This document shows positions 33,919 to 43,425 of a stretch of DNA of 64,000 nt, one piece after another. The position numbers were made by a program, and so were the translations under genes. The stretch is from an uncultured Christensenella sp. (lineage in GTDB: Bacteria; Bacillota; Clostridia; Christensenellales; UBA3700). The notes beneath the pieces were generated by a model. That model was not told the origin of the DNA. It saw only the letters and a program-made list of their open reading frames with translations, and did not search any database. The DNA is taken from the NCBI GenBank assembly GCA_910577845.1, contig CAJTNA010000004.1, positions 15,342 through 79,341 of the forward strand. Reading direction: 5' to 3'. The first letter of the stretch is position 1; each line of letters begins with the position of its first letter.

Positions 33919-33939
33919 AATTTTCCCCTCCATAAATTT

Positions 33940-33968
33940 ATTATAACATTTTTAAGTACCATTTGCAA
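33940..33968 (-). promoter_or_regulatory. Promoter of the membrane protein gene
   Basis: On the minus strand: TTGCAA (33968-33963), 17 bases, TATAAT (33945-33940), 22 bases before the start codon. The rest of the divergent stretch up to 34241 shows only AT-rich sequence. Confidence 0.8.
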
Positions 33969-34241
33969 GATTTATAAGAGATGTTGACAAATTAATATAT
34001 TGAATATGTTAGATTTATTTTATAAATATCAGCTTGTGTTTACATTGCTAGCATAATTGTTGAAGTAATTTTTATAGTTTAACCTATTTTTTAGAGGTCG
34101 CTATGTTAAAGAATAAATAACAAATTGTTTTTTTAATTATTTTGCCTTACACTTTTTACATAAGAAGTCAACTATGCTTGCAACTATCTCTATAAGAGTA
34201 TAAAAAATTATAATCATTATATATAAAATATAAAAAAAACA

Positions 34242-34270
34242 TTTACAAGTTAAAAAAAATATGTTATAAT
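34242..34270 (+). promoter_or_regulatory. pepP promoter placed directly at the start codon
   Basis: TTTACA (34242-34247), 17 bases, TATAAT (34265-34270). Only six bases separate the -10 box from the ATG at 34277, so transcription is expected to begin at or next to the A of ATG. Confidence 0.75.
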
Positions 34271-34276
34271 GCTTTT

Positions 34277-35350
34277 ATGGTAAGTTTAGACAAAATTTTT
34301 GATAAGTATAATTTGGATGGAATTTTGATATCAAATAACTTTAATGTAAAGTATGTCAGCGGTTATTCTGCCGATTATTGCTTTGTATTGATTACCAAAA
34401 AAAGCTGTTATTATTTTACTGATGGCAGATTTTTGATTGAAGCTAATAGAGATTTGGAAAGTTGTTTTAAAGTGGTTGAGATTACAGCACTTTCCGCTGA
34501 GGAAATTATTTGTAAAACTATTAAGGATAACAAGTTAAAGAAGATTGGTTTTGATAGTGACCTTAGTTATTGTGATTATGTTTTTGTAACAAAAAAATTG
34601 CTTAAAGCTTGTAAAATGTTTGATATTACAAACGATTTGTTACAAATGCGAGCTATCAAGAGTGATAGGGAAATTGAGTATATAACTAAAGCTCAACGCA
34701 TTGCGGAAAAGTCTTTAGAACAAGTAAAAGTCCTTATAAAAGAGGGTATGACAGAGTTGGAACTATGTGCCAAACTTGAGTACTTTATGAAAATTAATGG
34801 TAGCTTAAAACCTAGTTTTGATACCATTGTAGCTTTTGGTGAAAATAGTGCTATTGCACACGCTAAGCCGTCAGATAGGAAACTTAAAGTCGGAGATATT
34901 ATTTTAATTGACTTTGGTGCTACTTACAATGGATATTGTTCGGATATGACAAGGACATTCGTTTTTGGTAGTGTCAGTGAAGAGATAGAAAAGCTTTACA
35001 ATATGGTGCTTGGTGCAAATGAGATTGCAATAAGCAGTATGCGTTCTGGCATCCCACCACGTGAGGTGGATAGGGTCGCAAGGAACTATTTAGATTTATA
35101 TAGAATGTCGTCATATTTTAACCATTCTTTAGGACACGGCGTAGGTCTTGAGATACACGAGTATCCGACTTTATCGTCAAGAGTAATGACAGACGACAGA
35201 TTGCAAGACGGAATGGTTGTCACCATAGAGCCTGGGATATATATTGAGGGGCTTTGCGGTATTAGAATTGAGGATATGATTGTGGTAAAAGGAGCAAATG
35301 CTATTAACTTAACCACTTCAAATAAAAATTTAGAAATTATTAATAATTAG
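34277..35350 (+). CDS. pepP: Xaa-Pro aminopeptidase (M24 family)
   Basis: A 357-aa metalloaminopeptidase that removes N-terminal residues before proline. The creatinase-like N-terminal domain covers about 1-125; the pita-bread catalytic domain holds two-metal ligands in DFGATYNGYCSDMTRTF, GHGVGLEIHEYP, and the two glutamates in TIEPGIY and GIRIEDM. Length is normal. No Shine-Dalgarno sequence precedes the ATG, and the -10 box ends six bases before it, so the mRNA looks leaderless. It is followed by efp after 16 bases, the usual pepP-efp pair. Confidence 0.95.
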   Translation: MVSLDKIFDKYNLDGILISNNFNVKYVSGYSADYCFVLITKKSCYYFTDGRFLIEANRDLESCFKVVEITALSAEEIICKTIKDNKLKKIGFDSDLSYCDYVFVTKKLLKACKMFDITNDLLQMRAIKSDREIEYITKAQRIAEKSLEQVKVLIKEGMTELELCAKLEYFMKINGSLKPSFDTIVAFGENSAIAHAKPSDRKLKVGDIILIDFGATYNGYCSDMTRTFVFGSVSEEIEKLYNMVLGANEIAISSMRSGIPPREVDRVARNYLDLYRMSSYFNHSLGHGVGLEIHEYPTLSSRVMTDDRLQDGMVVTIEPGIYIEGLCGIRIEDMIVVKGANAINLTTSNKNLEIINN

Positions 35351-35366
35351 TTTACTGGAGGTAAAT

Positions 35367-35930
35367 ATGGCTACAATTTTGGCTGGTGATTTTCGTAAGG
35401 GAATTACTTTTGAAATGGATGGAAAAGTAATGGTTATCGTGGAATTTTTACACGTTAAACCAGGTAAGGGAGCTGCTTTCGTTCGTACAAAAATAAGGGA
35501 TGTAATTAACGGCGGTGTTATTGAAAAAACTTTCAACCCAACTGAAAAATTTGAACTTGCTCACATTGAGAGAAAAACTCTTGAGTATTTGTATACTGAT
35601 GGTGAGTTGTACTACTTTATGGACCAAGAAACTTACGAGCAAACTGCACTTAACCAAGAGAGTTGTGAAGACGCACTTAAGTTTATTAAAGAGAATATGA
35701 CTGTTGATATAGAGTTTTATAAGGGTAAAGCATTTTCAGTTAGTGCACCAAACTTTGTTGAGTTGCTTATCACTTATTGTGAGCCAGGTGCAAAGGGCAA
35801 CACTGCTACTAACGCTACTAAACCAGCAACTCTTGAGACAGGTTATATAATCCAAGTGCCATTATTTGTAAACGAAGGTGATACTATTCGTATTGATACA
35901 AGAACTGGAACTTATATGTCAAGAGTTTAA
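35367..35930 (+). CDS. efp: Elongation factor P
   Basis: A 187-aa, three-domain EF-P that relieves stalling at polyproline. The KOW-like domain I begins ILAGDFRKGITFEMDGKV and carries the modification loop around KPGKGAAFVRTK; the OB domains end with GYIIQVPLFVNEGDTIRIDT. Start after GGAGG. Co-transcribed with pepP and ended by a terminator at 35942. Confidence 0.97.
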   Translation: MATILAGDFRKGITFEMDGKVMVIVEFLHVKPGKGAAFVRTKIRDVINGGVIEKTFNPTEKFELAHIERKTLEYLYTDGELYYFMDQETYEQTALNQESCEDALKFIKENMTVDIEFYKGKAFSVSAPNFVELLITYCEPGAKGNTATNATKPATLETGYIIQVPLFVNEGDTIRIDTRTGTYMSRV

Positions 35931-35941
35931 TTTTTGTAATA

Positions 35942-35978
35942 AAATAACTGCAAGTATCATTAGCTTGCAGTTATTTTT
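35942..35978 (+). terminator. Intrinsic terminator after efp
   Basis: Thirteen-base perfect stem (AAATAACTGCAAG with CTTGCAGTTATTT), nine-base loop, followed by TTG. The T-rich right arm supports termination. Confidence 0.85.
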
Positions 35979-36358
35979 GATATGTAATTTTATCAAGAGC
36001 TTTTGAGATTTGTAAAATGAGTTTGTTGTATTACTAGCGTGTGAATACTTTAGTTTATGTTGCATATAATTTGTTTTTTCTATAGTAAGTTGTATTTACT
36101 TCATCAACAAAAGAAAAAGGTAATCATTAAATGTCCACATTGTAGTTGCAAGTAAAATTATGCTATTGTGCATATTCGCTATAGTTTGTTTTGCGTGTGT
36201 GGCAGTAAATTGTTTAATTATTAATGTGGATTAATTTAGGTATTAAAATTATTTGTTTTTGATAGTAAAATATATTAATAAACTTGATAAACAAAAAAAT
36301 GTATGTTTAAGTGAGAAAGTTTGTAAAAGATAAAATGTAAAGGGATTTTATTAGGTAT
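35979..36358. other. Intergenic region before ruvC
   Basis: AT-rich sequence with no credible gene, hairpin or repeat. A ruvC promoter must lie here or upstream, but none stands out. Confidence 0.5.
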
Positions 36359-36850
36359 ATGAGGATATTAGGTATTGACCCAGGGTATGCAATCGTTGGG
36401 TATGGTGTAATTGATGTGGAAAGAGGCAATTATTCACTAGTTGATTATGGTGTTATTACTACACCAAAAGAAGAAAGCACTCCAACACGATTATGTATGA
36501 TTGAAAAAAGTTTGATTAAGTTAATTGAGCAGTATCAACCAGACAATATTGCATTGGAAGAGTTGTTTTTTGCAAGGAACACTACTACAGCAATTACTGT
36601 TGCAGAAGCAAGGGGAGTTTTGCTTTTAACGGCAACAAAATACTGTGGTAATCTTTATGAGTACACACCTTTGCAGATTAAGCAAGCAATTACGGGATAT
36701 GGTAAGGCAGACAAAAACCAAGTACAACAAATGGTTAAGATGATGTTAAAATTAAAAGCCATTCCAAAACCAGACGATGCAGCAGACGCTTTGGCTGTTG
36801 CAATCACTCACGGACAGACGAACAGAATGTCTAATATGTTTAGAATTTAA
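36359..36850 (+). CDS. ruvC: Holliday junction resolvase RuvC
   Basis: A 163-aa endonuclease that cuts Holliday junctions at symmetric sites. The four-acid catalytic set is visible: the first Asp in LGIDPGYAIVGYG, Glu in ALEELFF near 68, and the pair in PKPDDAADALAVAI near 140. Length is normal. Only a weak AGG precedes the ATG. First gene of the ruvC-ruvA-ruvB-queA cluster. Confidence 0.95.
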   Translation: MRILGIDPGYAIVGYGVIDVERGNYSLVDYGVITTPKEESTPTRLCMIEKSLIKLIEQYQPDNIALEELFFARNTTTAITVAEARGVLLLTATKYCGNLYEYTPLQIKQAITGYGKADKNQVQQMVKMMLKLKAIPKPDDAADALAVAITHGQTNRMSNMFRI

Positions 36851-36884
36851 GTAAAATAATTTGCAATCAAGTTGAGGTGATTTT

Positions 36885-37478
36885 ATGTACGCATTTATCA
36901 GTGGTATAATAGATTATATAGACCCTAACGGGCTTGTTGTTGTGGATAACAATGGTATTGGTTACAATATTAATGTATCTTTAAATACATTATCCGAGTT
37001 GCCGTCTAAGGGGGATAAAATTAAGCTTTATACTTATACGCATATTAAAGAGGATGCTTTTTCTCTTTTCGGTTTTATGAGTTTAAACGAAAAAAGTATG
37101 TTTGTCAAGTTGATAGACATAAATGGTGTCGGACCTAAAATGGCTTTGGGTATTTTGTCGGGTATATCCGCACCAGCACTTGTTGTTGCAGTTGCAAATA
37201 ATGATGTTAAAAGTTTGTCCAGCATTAAAGGCGTAGGCAAAAAGACTGCTGAGAGAATTATACTTGAATTAAAAGAAAAGGTTGGTAATATTGAGGGTGA
37301 TTTACTTGTCAATACTCAAATTAATATTTCAAGTTCAAAGGAAATAAATGATGCGATTGAGGCTTTAGTTGCGTTAGGAATAAGCAAAAATGATGCGATT
37401 AAGGCAGTGCAAAAGGCAAGTGAAACTGCAAAAGATACTAATGCTATCATTACTCTTGCATTGCGTAGTATGGCATAA
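36885..37478 (+). CDS. ruvA: Holliday junction branch migration protein RuvA
   Basis: A 197-aa junction-binding protein. Domain I (OB) begins YAFISGIIDYIDPNGLVVVD; domain II has helix-hairpin-helix motifs at LIDINGVGPKMALGIL and SIKGVGKKTAERIILELK; domain III (about 150-197) contacts RuvB. Start after GAGGTG; ten bases to ruvB. Confidence 0.97.
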   Translation: MYAFISGIIDYIDPNGLVVVDNNGIGYNINVSLNTLSELPSKGDKIKLYTYTHIKEDAFSLFGFMSLNEKSMFVKLIDINGVGPKMALGILSGISAPALVVAVANNDVKSLSSIKGVGKKTAERIILELKEKVGNIEGDLLVNTQINISSSKEINDAIEALVALGISKNDAIKAVQKASETAKDTNAIITLALRSMA

Positions 37479-37487
37479 GGAGTTACT

Positions 37488-38558
37488 ATGTTTAATTTTG
37501 ATATGGAAGACGATAGATTAATCACCAGTACTAAACATTCAGAGGATAGTATTGAAAATGGTCTTAGACCAAAGAGTATGGATGAGTATATTGGTCAAGA
37601 TAAAATCAAAGGAAATTTAGAGATTTTTATAAAAGCCGCACTAAAGCGTGGCGAAGCTTTAGACCACGTATTGTTATATGGTCCTCCAGGACTTGGTAAA
37701 ACTACTTTGTCACACATTATTGCAAATGAAATGAATTCCCAAATTAGAGTTACTAGCGGACCTGCGATTGAAAAGGCGGGGGATTTAGCTGCAATACTAA
37801 CAAATTTGTCTGATAATGACATTTTGTTTATTGATGAAATTCATAGGCTAAACCGCAATGTTGAGGAAGTTTTATATCCCGCAATGGAAGACTATGCTTT
37901 GGATATTATAATTGGTAAAGGACCATCTGCAAGAAGTTTGCGAATAGATTTGCCAAAGTTTACTTTGATTGGTGCTACAACTAAAGCGGGTATGCTAACC
38001 AGTCCATTAAGAGATAGGTTTGGTGTTAACCTTAGGTTAGAACTTTATACTCCAGACGATTTGGTTAAAATTATTAACCGCTCAGCAAAATTGCTTAATA
38101 TAAATATTGATGCAGATGCAAGTTTTGAGATTGCAAGACGTTCAAGAGGTACACCTCGTATTGCAAACAGAATTTTAAAGAGAGTAAGAGATTTTGCCGA
38201 GGTACTTTCCGACAAAGGGAAAATTGACCTTGAGATTGCTAGAAAGAGTTTGACACTTATGGAAATTGACGATATGGGGTTAGACTACAGCGATATCAAG
38301 ATTTTAACTAATATGATAGATACTTTTGGTGGCGGACCAGTTGGACTTGATACTTTGGCTGCGTCTGTCAATGAGGATAGCAACACTATTGAGGACGTAA
38401 TTGAGCCATACTTAATGCAGATTGGTTTTGTTGCAAGGACTCCACGTGGTAGAATTTGCTTGAAAAAAGCTTATGAGCATTTGGGCAAAACAATGGATAC
38501 AGAGAAAGAGTTGCTAATTTCACAATATGAAAAAGAGGTTGCAGATAAAAATGAATAA
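37488..38558 (+). CDS. ruvB: Holliday junction branch migration ATPase RuvB
   Basis: A 356-aa AAA+ motor that drives branch migration with RuvA. Visible are RPKSMDEYIGQDKIKGNL, Walker A GPPGLGKTT, Walker B LFIDEIHRL, sensor 1 IGATTKAG and the arginine-finger region, and a winged-helix end with RTPRGRICLKKAYEHLG. Start after TAAGGAG. Its last bases overlap the start of queA. Confidence 0.97.
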   Translation: MFNFDMEDDRLITSTKHSEDSIENGLRPKSMDEYIGQDKIKGNLEIFIKAALKRGEALDHVLLYGPPGLGKTTLSHIIANEMNSQIRVTSGPAIEKAGDLAAILTNLSDNDILFIDEIHRLNRNVEEVLYPAMEDYALDIIIGKGPSARSLRIDLPKFTLIGATTKAGMLTSPLRDRFGVNLRLELYTPDDLVKIINRSAKLLNINIDADASFEIARRSRGTPRIANRILKRVRDFAEVLSDKGKIDLEIARKSLTLMEIDDMGLDYSDIKILTNMIDTFGGGPVGLDTLAASVNEDSNTIEDVIEPYLMQIGFVARTPRGRICLKKAYEHLGKTMDTEKELLISQYEKEVADKNE

Positions 38559-39573
38559 AAGTGATTTTTATTACGATTTACCTGAGGAATTAATTGCACA
38601 AACACCAGTTTATCCTCGTGATAGCTCAAGAATGCTTGTGTATAATAGGCAAAATGATAGTATTGAACATAAGCATTTTTATGATGTGATAGATTATTTG
38701 AAAGAAGGGGATGTACTTGTAATTAACAATACTAAAGTTATACCTGCAAGATTGTTTTGTCATAGGGAAGGCAAAGAGGAAGTGATTGAGGTATTACTTT
38801 TAAAAAGGATAGATTACAATCATTATGAGTGCATAACTAAACCTGCAAAAAAATTGAAGCTTGGAACAAAGATTGTTTTTAGTGAAAAACTTTCTGCAGT
38901 GGTAAAAGAGATTGGGGAACAAGGCATTAGGATATTAGAGTTTTTATTTGATGGTGTATGGGAAAATATTTTGAACGAGATAGGCACTATGCCGTTACCA
39001 CCTTATATTAAGGAAAAATTGCAAGACCAATCACGCTATCAAACTATTTATTGTAAGGAATCTGGCTCAAGTGCTGCACCTACTGCTGGTTTGCATTTTA
39101 CAGATGAGTTGCTTGATAAAATTAAGGCAAAAGGTGTAATAGTTGCAGAGGTGTTATTGCACGTAGGTTTAGGAACTTTTCGACCAGTTAAAGAGGACGA
39201 TATTTTAAAGCATAATATGCATAGTGAATATTGTAGGATTGATGAGCAGAATGCGGAAATAATAAATAGTGCAGTTAAAGAGGGTAGACGAGTAATTTGC
39301 GTAGGCACTACTTCTGTTAGAACTCTTGAAAGTTTAGCTGACGAAAATGGTTTTGTAAAAGCTGATACTATGGACACTAATATCTTTATTTATCCAGGAT
39401 ATAAGTTTAAAGTTGTAGGTGGCTTAATTACAAATTTCCATTTGCCCGAGTCTACTTTGATTATGCTGGTTTCCGCATTTATGGGTAGGGAAAATGCTTT
39501 GAATATGTACAATATTGCAGTAAGTGAAAAATATAGATTTTTTAGTTTTGGTGATGCTACATTTATAATCTAA
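38551..39573 (+). CDS. queA: S-adenosylmethionine:tRNA ribosyltransferase-isomerase
   Basis: A 340-aa enzyme that transfers and isomerises ribose from SAM onto preQ1-tRNA in queuosine synthesis. YYDLPEELIAQTPVYPRDSSRMLVY-like N-terminus, SGSSAAPTAGLHFT and HVGLGTFRPV are diagnostic. ATG 38551 matches the family N-terminus; an in-frame ATG at 38527 would add eight residues from inside ruvB. Followed by tgt after a gap of 392 bases. Confidence 0.95.
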   Translation: MNKSDFYYDLPEELIAQTPVYPRDSSRMLVYNRQNDSIEHKHFYDVIDYLKEGDVLVINNTKVIPARLFCHREGKEEVIEVLLLKRIDYNHYECITKPAKKLKLGTKIVFSEKLSAVVKEIGEQGIRILEFLFDGVWENILNEIGTMPLPPYIKEKLQDQSRYQTIYCKESGSSAAPTAGLHFTDELLDKIKAKGVIVAEVLLHVGLGTFRPVKEDDILKHNMHSEYCRIDEQNAEIINSAVKEGRRVICVGTTSVRTLESLADENGFVKADTMDTNIFIYPGYKFKVVGGLITNFHLPESTLIMLVSAFMGRENALNMYNIAVSEKYRFFSFGDATFII

Positions 39574-39965
39574 TTTATTTATTTGTTATTCAATTAAAGT
39601 TTATGTAAATAATAATTGATAAATAAATAATTTATTAGCGAATAAAAGCTATATTTATTTTAAGTAAATTATATATGCCAAATCTATAATTTGTTTTGAT
39701 TGTGTCAATAACAAATTGCGAGTTAAATATAAAAAGTAATAAAATAAATTAATGATAAAATAAAATGATATAAATATTTAATATAATTATAAAAGTAAGA
39801 AAGAATTGTTTAATTAATATAATAGCATTGAGGTCAGTTTTGCAAAACGCAAAATTTGGTTTTGTAAGTGTTTGCTCAAGCAGTTCAAAATTAATATCAC
39901 TTAAGATATAATTAAATTTTTAAAGTATATATGGAATAAAATATTTATATATTTGTTGGAGTTGT
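39574..39965. other. Intergenic region between queA and tgt
   Basis: Extremely AT-rich. A small hairpin TTTTGC / GCAAAA lies at 39838-39854. No preQ1 riboswitch-like sequence, gene or repeat was recognised. Confidence 0.5.
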
Positions 39966-41087
39966 ATGTTTAAATATGAAGTTGTAAAAGTTTGCAAGCA
40001 ATCTGGTGCGAGAATTGGTAAACTTACTACACCTCACGGTGTGGTAGAAACACCAGTTTTTATGCCAGTAGGAACAAATGCTACAGTTAAATCCCTAACC
40101 CCCAAAGTGCTTGAAGAAATTGGCTCAAGTATAATATTAAGTAATACTTACCATTTATATTTAAGACCAGGTCACGAGATTGTAGCAAAAGCAGGTGGGT
40201 TACATAAATTTATGCATTGGGACAAGCCTATATTGACTGATAGTGGTGGGTTTCAAGTTTTTTCGCTTAGCGATATGAGAAAAATAAATGATGAGAGAGT
40301 TACATTTAAAAGCCATTTAGATGGTTCATCTCACGTATTTACGCCTGAAAAAGCGGTGGATATTCAGCAAGCTTTAGGTAGTGATATTATGATGGCATTT
40401 GACCAATGCACTGGTGCCGGAACAAGCAAAAGTGAAGCAAGGCGTGCGTTGGAACGTACTATGAATTGGCTTGATAGATGCTACAAGCATAAGACAAGAG
40501 AGGACCAGTTGCTATTTCCTATAGTTCAAGGTAATATGTATAAAGATTTACGTAGAGAGTCTTTGGAAAGAATTTTGCCTTATGCAGAGTGTGGGTTTTC
40601 AATAGGCGGTTTGTCTGTTGGCGAACCAAAACCAATTATGTATGAAATGCTTGATGAATTAAAACCACTTTATCCGCAAAATATGCCAAGGTATCTTATG
40701 GGAGTTGGCAGTCCTGATTGTTTGGTTGAGGGGATTATGCGTGGTATTGATATGTTTGACTGCGTACTTCCTACAAGAATGGCAAGAAATGGTGCGGTAT
40801 TTACAAGGCTTGGTAATTTGACAATAAAAAATGCTAAATTTAAGGAAGATTTTTCACCTATTGATTCAGAATGTGATTGTTACTGCTGTCGTAACTTTAG
40901 CAAAGCATATATAAGACATTTGTTAAACGCAGGTGAAATTCTGGGTGGTGAGTTGCTTTCAATACATAACCTAAGATTTTTGATTAAGTTAATGGAAGAC
41001 ATTAAACAAGCTATTTGGAACGATAATTTTGGCGATTTTTATCGAGATTTTACGGAAAAATATAATTGGAATATAAAATCAAAGTAG
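39966..41087 (+). CDS. tgt: Queuine/preQ1 tRNA-ribosyltransferase
   Basis: A 373-aa TIM-barrel enzyme exchanging guanine 34 for preQ1 in GU(N) tRNAs. Nucleophile and base-recognition regions are visible: LTDSGGFQVFSL, MAFDQCTGAG, YLMGVGSPDCLVEGI and FDCVLPTRMARNGAVFT. The zinc site near the C-terminus is CDCYCC with a following His. Start after GTTGGAG. Acts directly before QueA in queuosine formation. Confidence 0.97.
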   Translation: MFKYEVVKVCKQSGARIGKLTTPHGVVETPVFMPVGTNATVKSLTPKVLEEIGSSIILSNTYHLYLRPGHEIVAKAGGLHKFMHWDKPILTDSGGFQVFSLSDMRKINDERVTFKSHLDGSSHVFTPEKAVDIQQALGSDIMMAFDQCTGAGTSKSEARRALERTMNWLDRCYKHKTREDQLLFPIVQGNMYKDLRRESLERILPYAECGFSIGGLSVGEPKPIMYEMLDELKPLYPQNMPRYLMGVGSPDCLVEGIMRGIDMFDCVLPTRMARNGAVFTRLGNLTIKNAKFKEDFSPIDSECDCYCCRNFSKAYIRHLLNAGEILGGELLSIHNLRFLIKLMEDIKQAIWNDNFGDFYRDFTEKYNWNIKSK

Positions 41088-41113
41088 TTTTTTAATTTTT
41101 TGGCATTATTATA

Positions 41114-41142
41114 TTGCTAAAATTTGTAAATTGTTGTATAAT
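41114..41142 (+). promoter_or_regulatory. yajC promoter
   Basis: TTGCTA (41114-41119), 17 bases, TATAAT (41137-41142): the same hexamers and spacing as the rpsB promoter. Confidence 0.8.
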
Positions 41143-41152
41143 ATTAAAAATA

Positions 41153-41200
41153 AGAGTGGAATGGAAAAGGCATTAGTTTAATTGCCATAAGTGTAACTCT
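41153..41200 (+). ncRNA. Possible structured leader of yajC
   Basis: AGAGT (41153-41157) can pair with ACTCT (41196-41200), enclosing GGCA (41169-41172) with TGCC (41183-41186). The element begins at about the expected transcription start. No known riboswitch family was recognised. Confidence 0.35.
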
Positions 41201-41230
41201 AATTGTTAAATAAGATTTAAGGAGAATTAT

Positions 41231-41785
41231 ATGTTTAATTTATTATGTGCAGAAAGTGGCGTTAATACTTGGCTTATGCCTGTGATTTTGGTAGGTATGG
41301 TAGTACTTATGTTATTATTTACCTATTTTCCTCAAAGGAAAAAGAAAAAAGAGGCTCAACAAATGATGGCTTCTGTAAGAGCTGGTAAAAAAGTTAAGAC
41401 TATTGGTGGTTTTGTTGGTGAAATTGTAAGTATGGATGAAAAAAATGGTACAATGGAATTGAATGTTGGTACTAAAGATTCACCAGTAATAGTTGTTTTG
41501 GATAAAGCTGCGATTTACACAGTACTTAATCCTGATGTGCCAGTGCAAAACCAAACTGAGGTTAAAGCTGACGAGGAAGTTGTACCAGTAGCAGTAACTG
41601 CAGACGATTTAGCTCAAGACGAAAAAGAGGCTACAAAAGCTGCTGAAAAGAAAGCTAAAAAGGAAGCTAAGAAAAACCAAAAGGCAGATAAAAACGCTCA
41701 AGATAATGTTGATACCACAACTGAAAATGCTGATACTGAGCAAGTGGTTCAAGATGCTATTGTTGAGGAAAATAAGACTGAGTGA
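41231..41785 (+). CDS. yajC: Preprotein translocase accessory subunit YajC, extended C-terminus
   Basis: A 184-aa protein. Residues about 14-34 form one membrane helix (WLMPVILVGMVVLMLLF), followed by the family pattern YFPQRKKKKEAQQMMASVRAGKKVKTIGG and a small beta domain to about 105. The last 80 residues are a charged Lys/Ala/Glu-rich tail, making it nearly twice the usual length. YajC associates with SecDF-YidC in export. secD and secF, which usually follow, are missing here. Confidence 0.9.
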   Translation: MFNLLCAESGVNTWLMPVILVGMVVLMLLFTYFPQRKKKKEAQQMMASVRAGKKVKTIGGFVGEIVSMDEKNGTMELNVGTKDSPVIVVLDKAAIYTVLNPDVPVQNQTEVKADEEVVPVAVTADDLAQDEKEATKAAEKKAKKEAKKNQKADKNAQDNVDTTTENADTEQVVQDAIVEENKTE

Positions 41786-41930
41786 TATAAATTCAGTTTG
41801 TTTAAATACTTTTTAAGTAATGATAAAAATTATTATTTAACAATATTTTAATAAAGTATAAAATATAAATAGTTGTATAATTTTTAAATTAAAATATATT
41901 GACATTCTATAAGTATATAGCAAGTTATCA

Positions 41931-41960
41931 AAAAGGCTCTTTAAAGAGCCTTTTGTTTTT
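41931..41960 (+). terminator. Intrinsic terminator after yajC
   Basis: AAAAGGCTCTTT and AAAGAGCCTTTT form a perfect palindrome followed by GTTTTT. Confidence 0.92.
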
Positions 41961-41991
41961 ATATTAGTAAAAATTAGCTACTAATTTAGTA

Positions 41992-42020
41992 TTGATTTTT
42001 TTTGCACAATGTGCTATAAT
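41992..42020 (+). promoter_or_regulatory. Promoter of the ankyrin operon
   Basis: TTGATT (41992-41997), 17 bases, TATAAT (42015-42020), 29 bases before the start codon. Confidence 0.75.
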
Positions 42021-42049
42021 AGTTCTAATAAATTACTTTGGAGATAATT

Positions 42050-43300
42050 ATGGATAGAGATTTATTATATAGAGTTAAAGAGGTATTTTTTAGAGAGCAA
42101 CCTATACAAGACGCTATAGATATTTTAAATGAAAATATTGATAAAATAGATTTTGATGATGAGGATGATGTTAAAGAGATAAATGAACTTGTTCGCTCCT
42201 CACTAACTTTTAATGAAAAGAATGATGATGGTATCGAATTAGTTAAATTTTTAATATCAAAAGGCTATGATATTAATTTTAAGTTTTCCAAAAAAGAGTG
42301 CCTTATACTTAACCTTGCAGAATCAACAATAAGACCTGCATTATTTCAACAACTAATTGATTTAGGTGCGGATGTATATTCTGAAACTACAATTGGCGGT
42401 AATGTGCTTACACGTTCAGCTGAAAAAGTTGTAGATACTTGGGGAATGCGAGACAAGGATATCAATGAAAGATTACCTATTTACATTGCGGAAAATTTTG
42501 ATTTGTCACAATTAGACCATCCAAGTGAAACAGGTATTACACCTTTGATGTATGCAATAATGAAAAATAAAATGAACTTAGCTAAAAAACTTATTTCGCT
42601 TGGTTCAGATGTAAATATGACTGGTGGTCAAGCACAAGGCGGATATAGTTATTGGATGAATATCTATGGTGTGTCACCACTTGCAATAGCTTGTCGTGAG
42701 GGCAACTTAGAGGCTGCAAAATTGCTTATTGAGGCTGGGGCAGATGACACTTTGTGTGATGCTGATGGTACCCCAACAATGTTTGCACTTTTGTATAATA
42801 CATTCAGATACAACGAAATGGTTGTGCCTATGCAAATTGAGATTGGGAAAAGAAAGGGTGAAATTGTTAAATTGCTTAAGGACCCAAACTTTACTGATTC
42901 TCAAGGTAACACTTTGCTTATGAAATCAATGTGGAGATATGGTTATTCTAAAGATAAGCAAATTTCACCATTCAATAATGAGGAGATTATGAGAGCCTTG
43001 TTAGAGCGTGGTGTAAATGTTAATGTATCTAACAACCTTGGTAAAACTGCATTGCATTATTCTGCAGAGTATTTTGATTGTATGGTAAAGGAATTGATAG
43101 TAGCTGGTGCGGATATCAATGCACAAGATAACCAAGGCAATACTGCATTAATCATTACTTGTAAAAATCGTAGTGAAAAGATTGCAAAACTGCTTTTGCG
43201 TAAAGGTGCAGATTTTAACATTAAAAATGCTGACGGAAAGTCTGCTATGGACATTGTTGCAGAAAATGGTTTGACAGATGTGCTTGAGCTAATGATATAG
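42050..43300 (+). CDS. Ankyrin repeat protein
   Basis: A 416-aa protein. The N-terminal 150 residues are acidic and weakly repeat-like; from about 160 on, at least six ankyrin repeats are visible, for example TGITPLMYAIMKNKMNLAKK, YGVSPLAIACREGNLEAAKL, LGKTALHYSAEYFDCMVKEL and QGNTALIITCKNRSEKIAKL, with the LLxxGADxN loops between them. No signal peptide, so it is probably cytoplasmic. ATG 42050 follows TTTGGAG by six bases; an in-frame TTG at 42038 overlaps that site. First of three genes, likely a protein-binding scaffold. Partner unknown. Confidence 0.85.
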   Translation: MDRDLLYRVKEVFFREQPIQDAIDILNENIDKIDFDDEDDVKEINELVRSSLTFNEKNDDGIELVKFLISKGYDINFKFSKKECLILNLAESTIRPALFQQLIDLGADVYSETTIGGNVLTRSAEKVVDTWGMRDKDINERLPIYIAENFDLSQLDHPSETGITPLMYAIMKNKMNLAKKLISLGSDVNMTGGQAQGGYSYWMNIYGVSPLAIACREGNLEAAKLLIEAGADDTLCDADGTPTMFALLYNTFRYNEMVVPMQIEIGKRKGEIVKLLKDPNFTDSQGNTLLMKSMWRYGYSKDKQISPFNNEEIMRALLERGVNVNVSNNLGKTALHYSAEYFDCMVKELIVAGADINAQDNQGNTALIITCKNRSEKIAKLLLRKGADFNIKNADGKSAMDIVAENGLTDVLELMI

Positions 43301-43425
43301 AATATGTTAAGCAAAAATATATAGGAATTGTTTAACATTATTCAAATTAACAATACGCAGTGGCATTTGAAAGTAGCTGTTGTTAATTCAAATTGCTATT
43401 TGTAATTTGAGCTAGAGGGTATAGT

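Noticed and set aside
39574..39965. Possible preQ1 riboswitch between the queuosine genes queA and tgt.
   Set aside because: No sequence resembling the preQ1 aptamer cores was found; only a small TTTTGC/GCAAAA hairpin.
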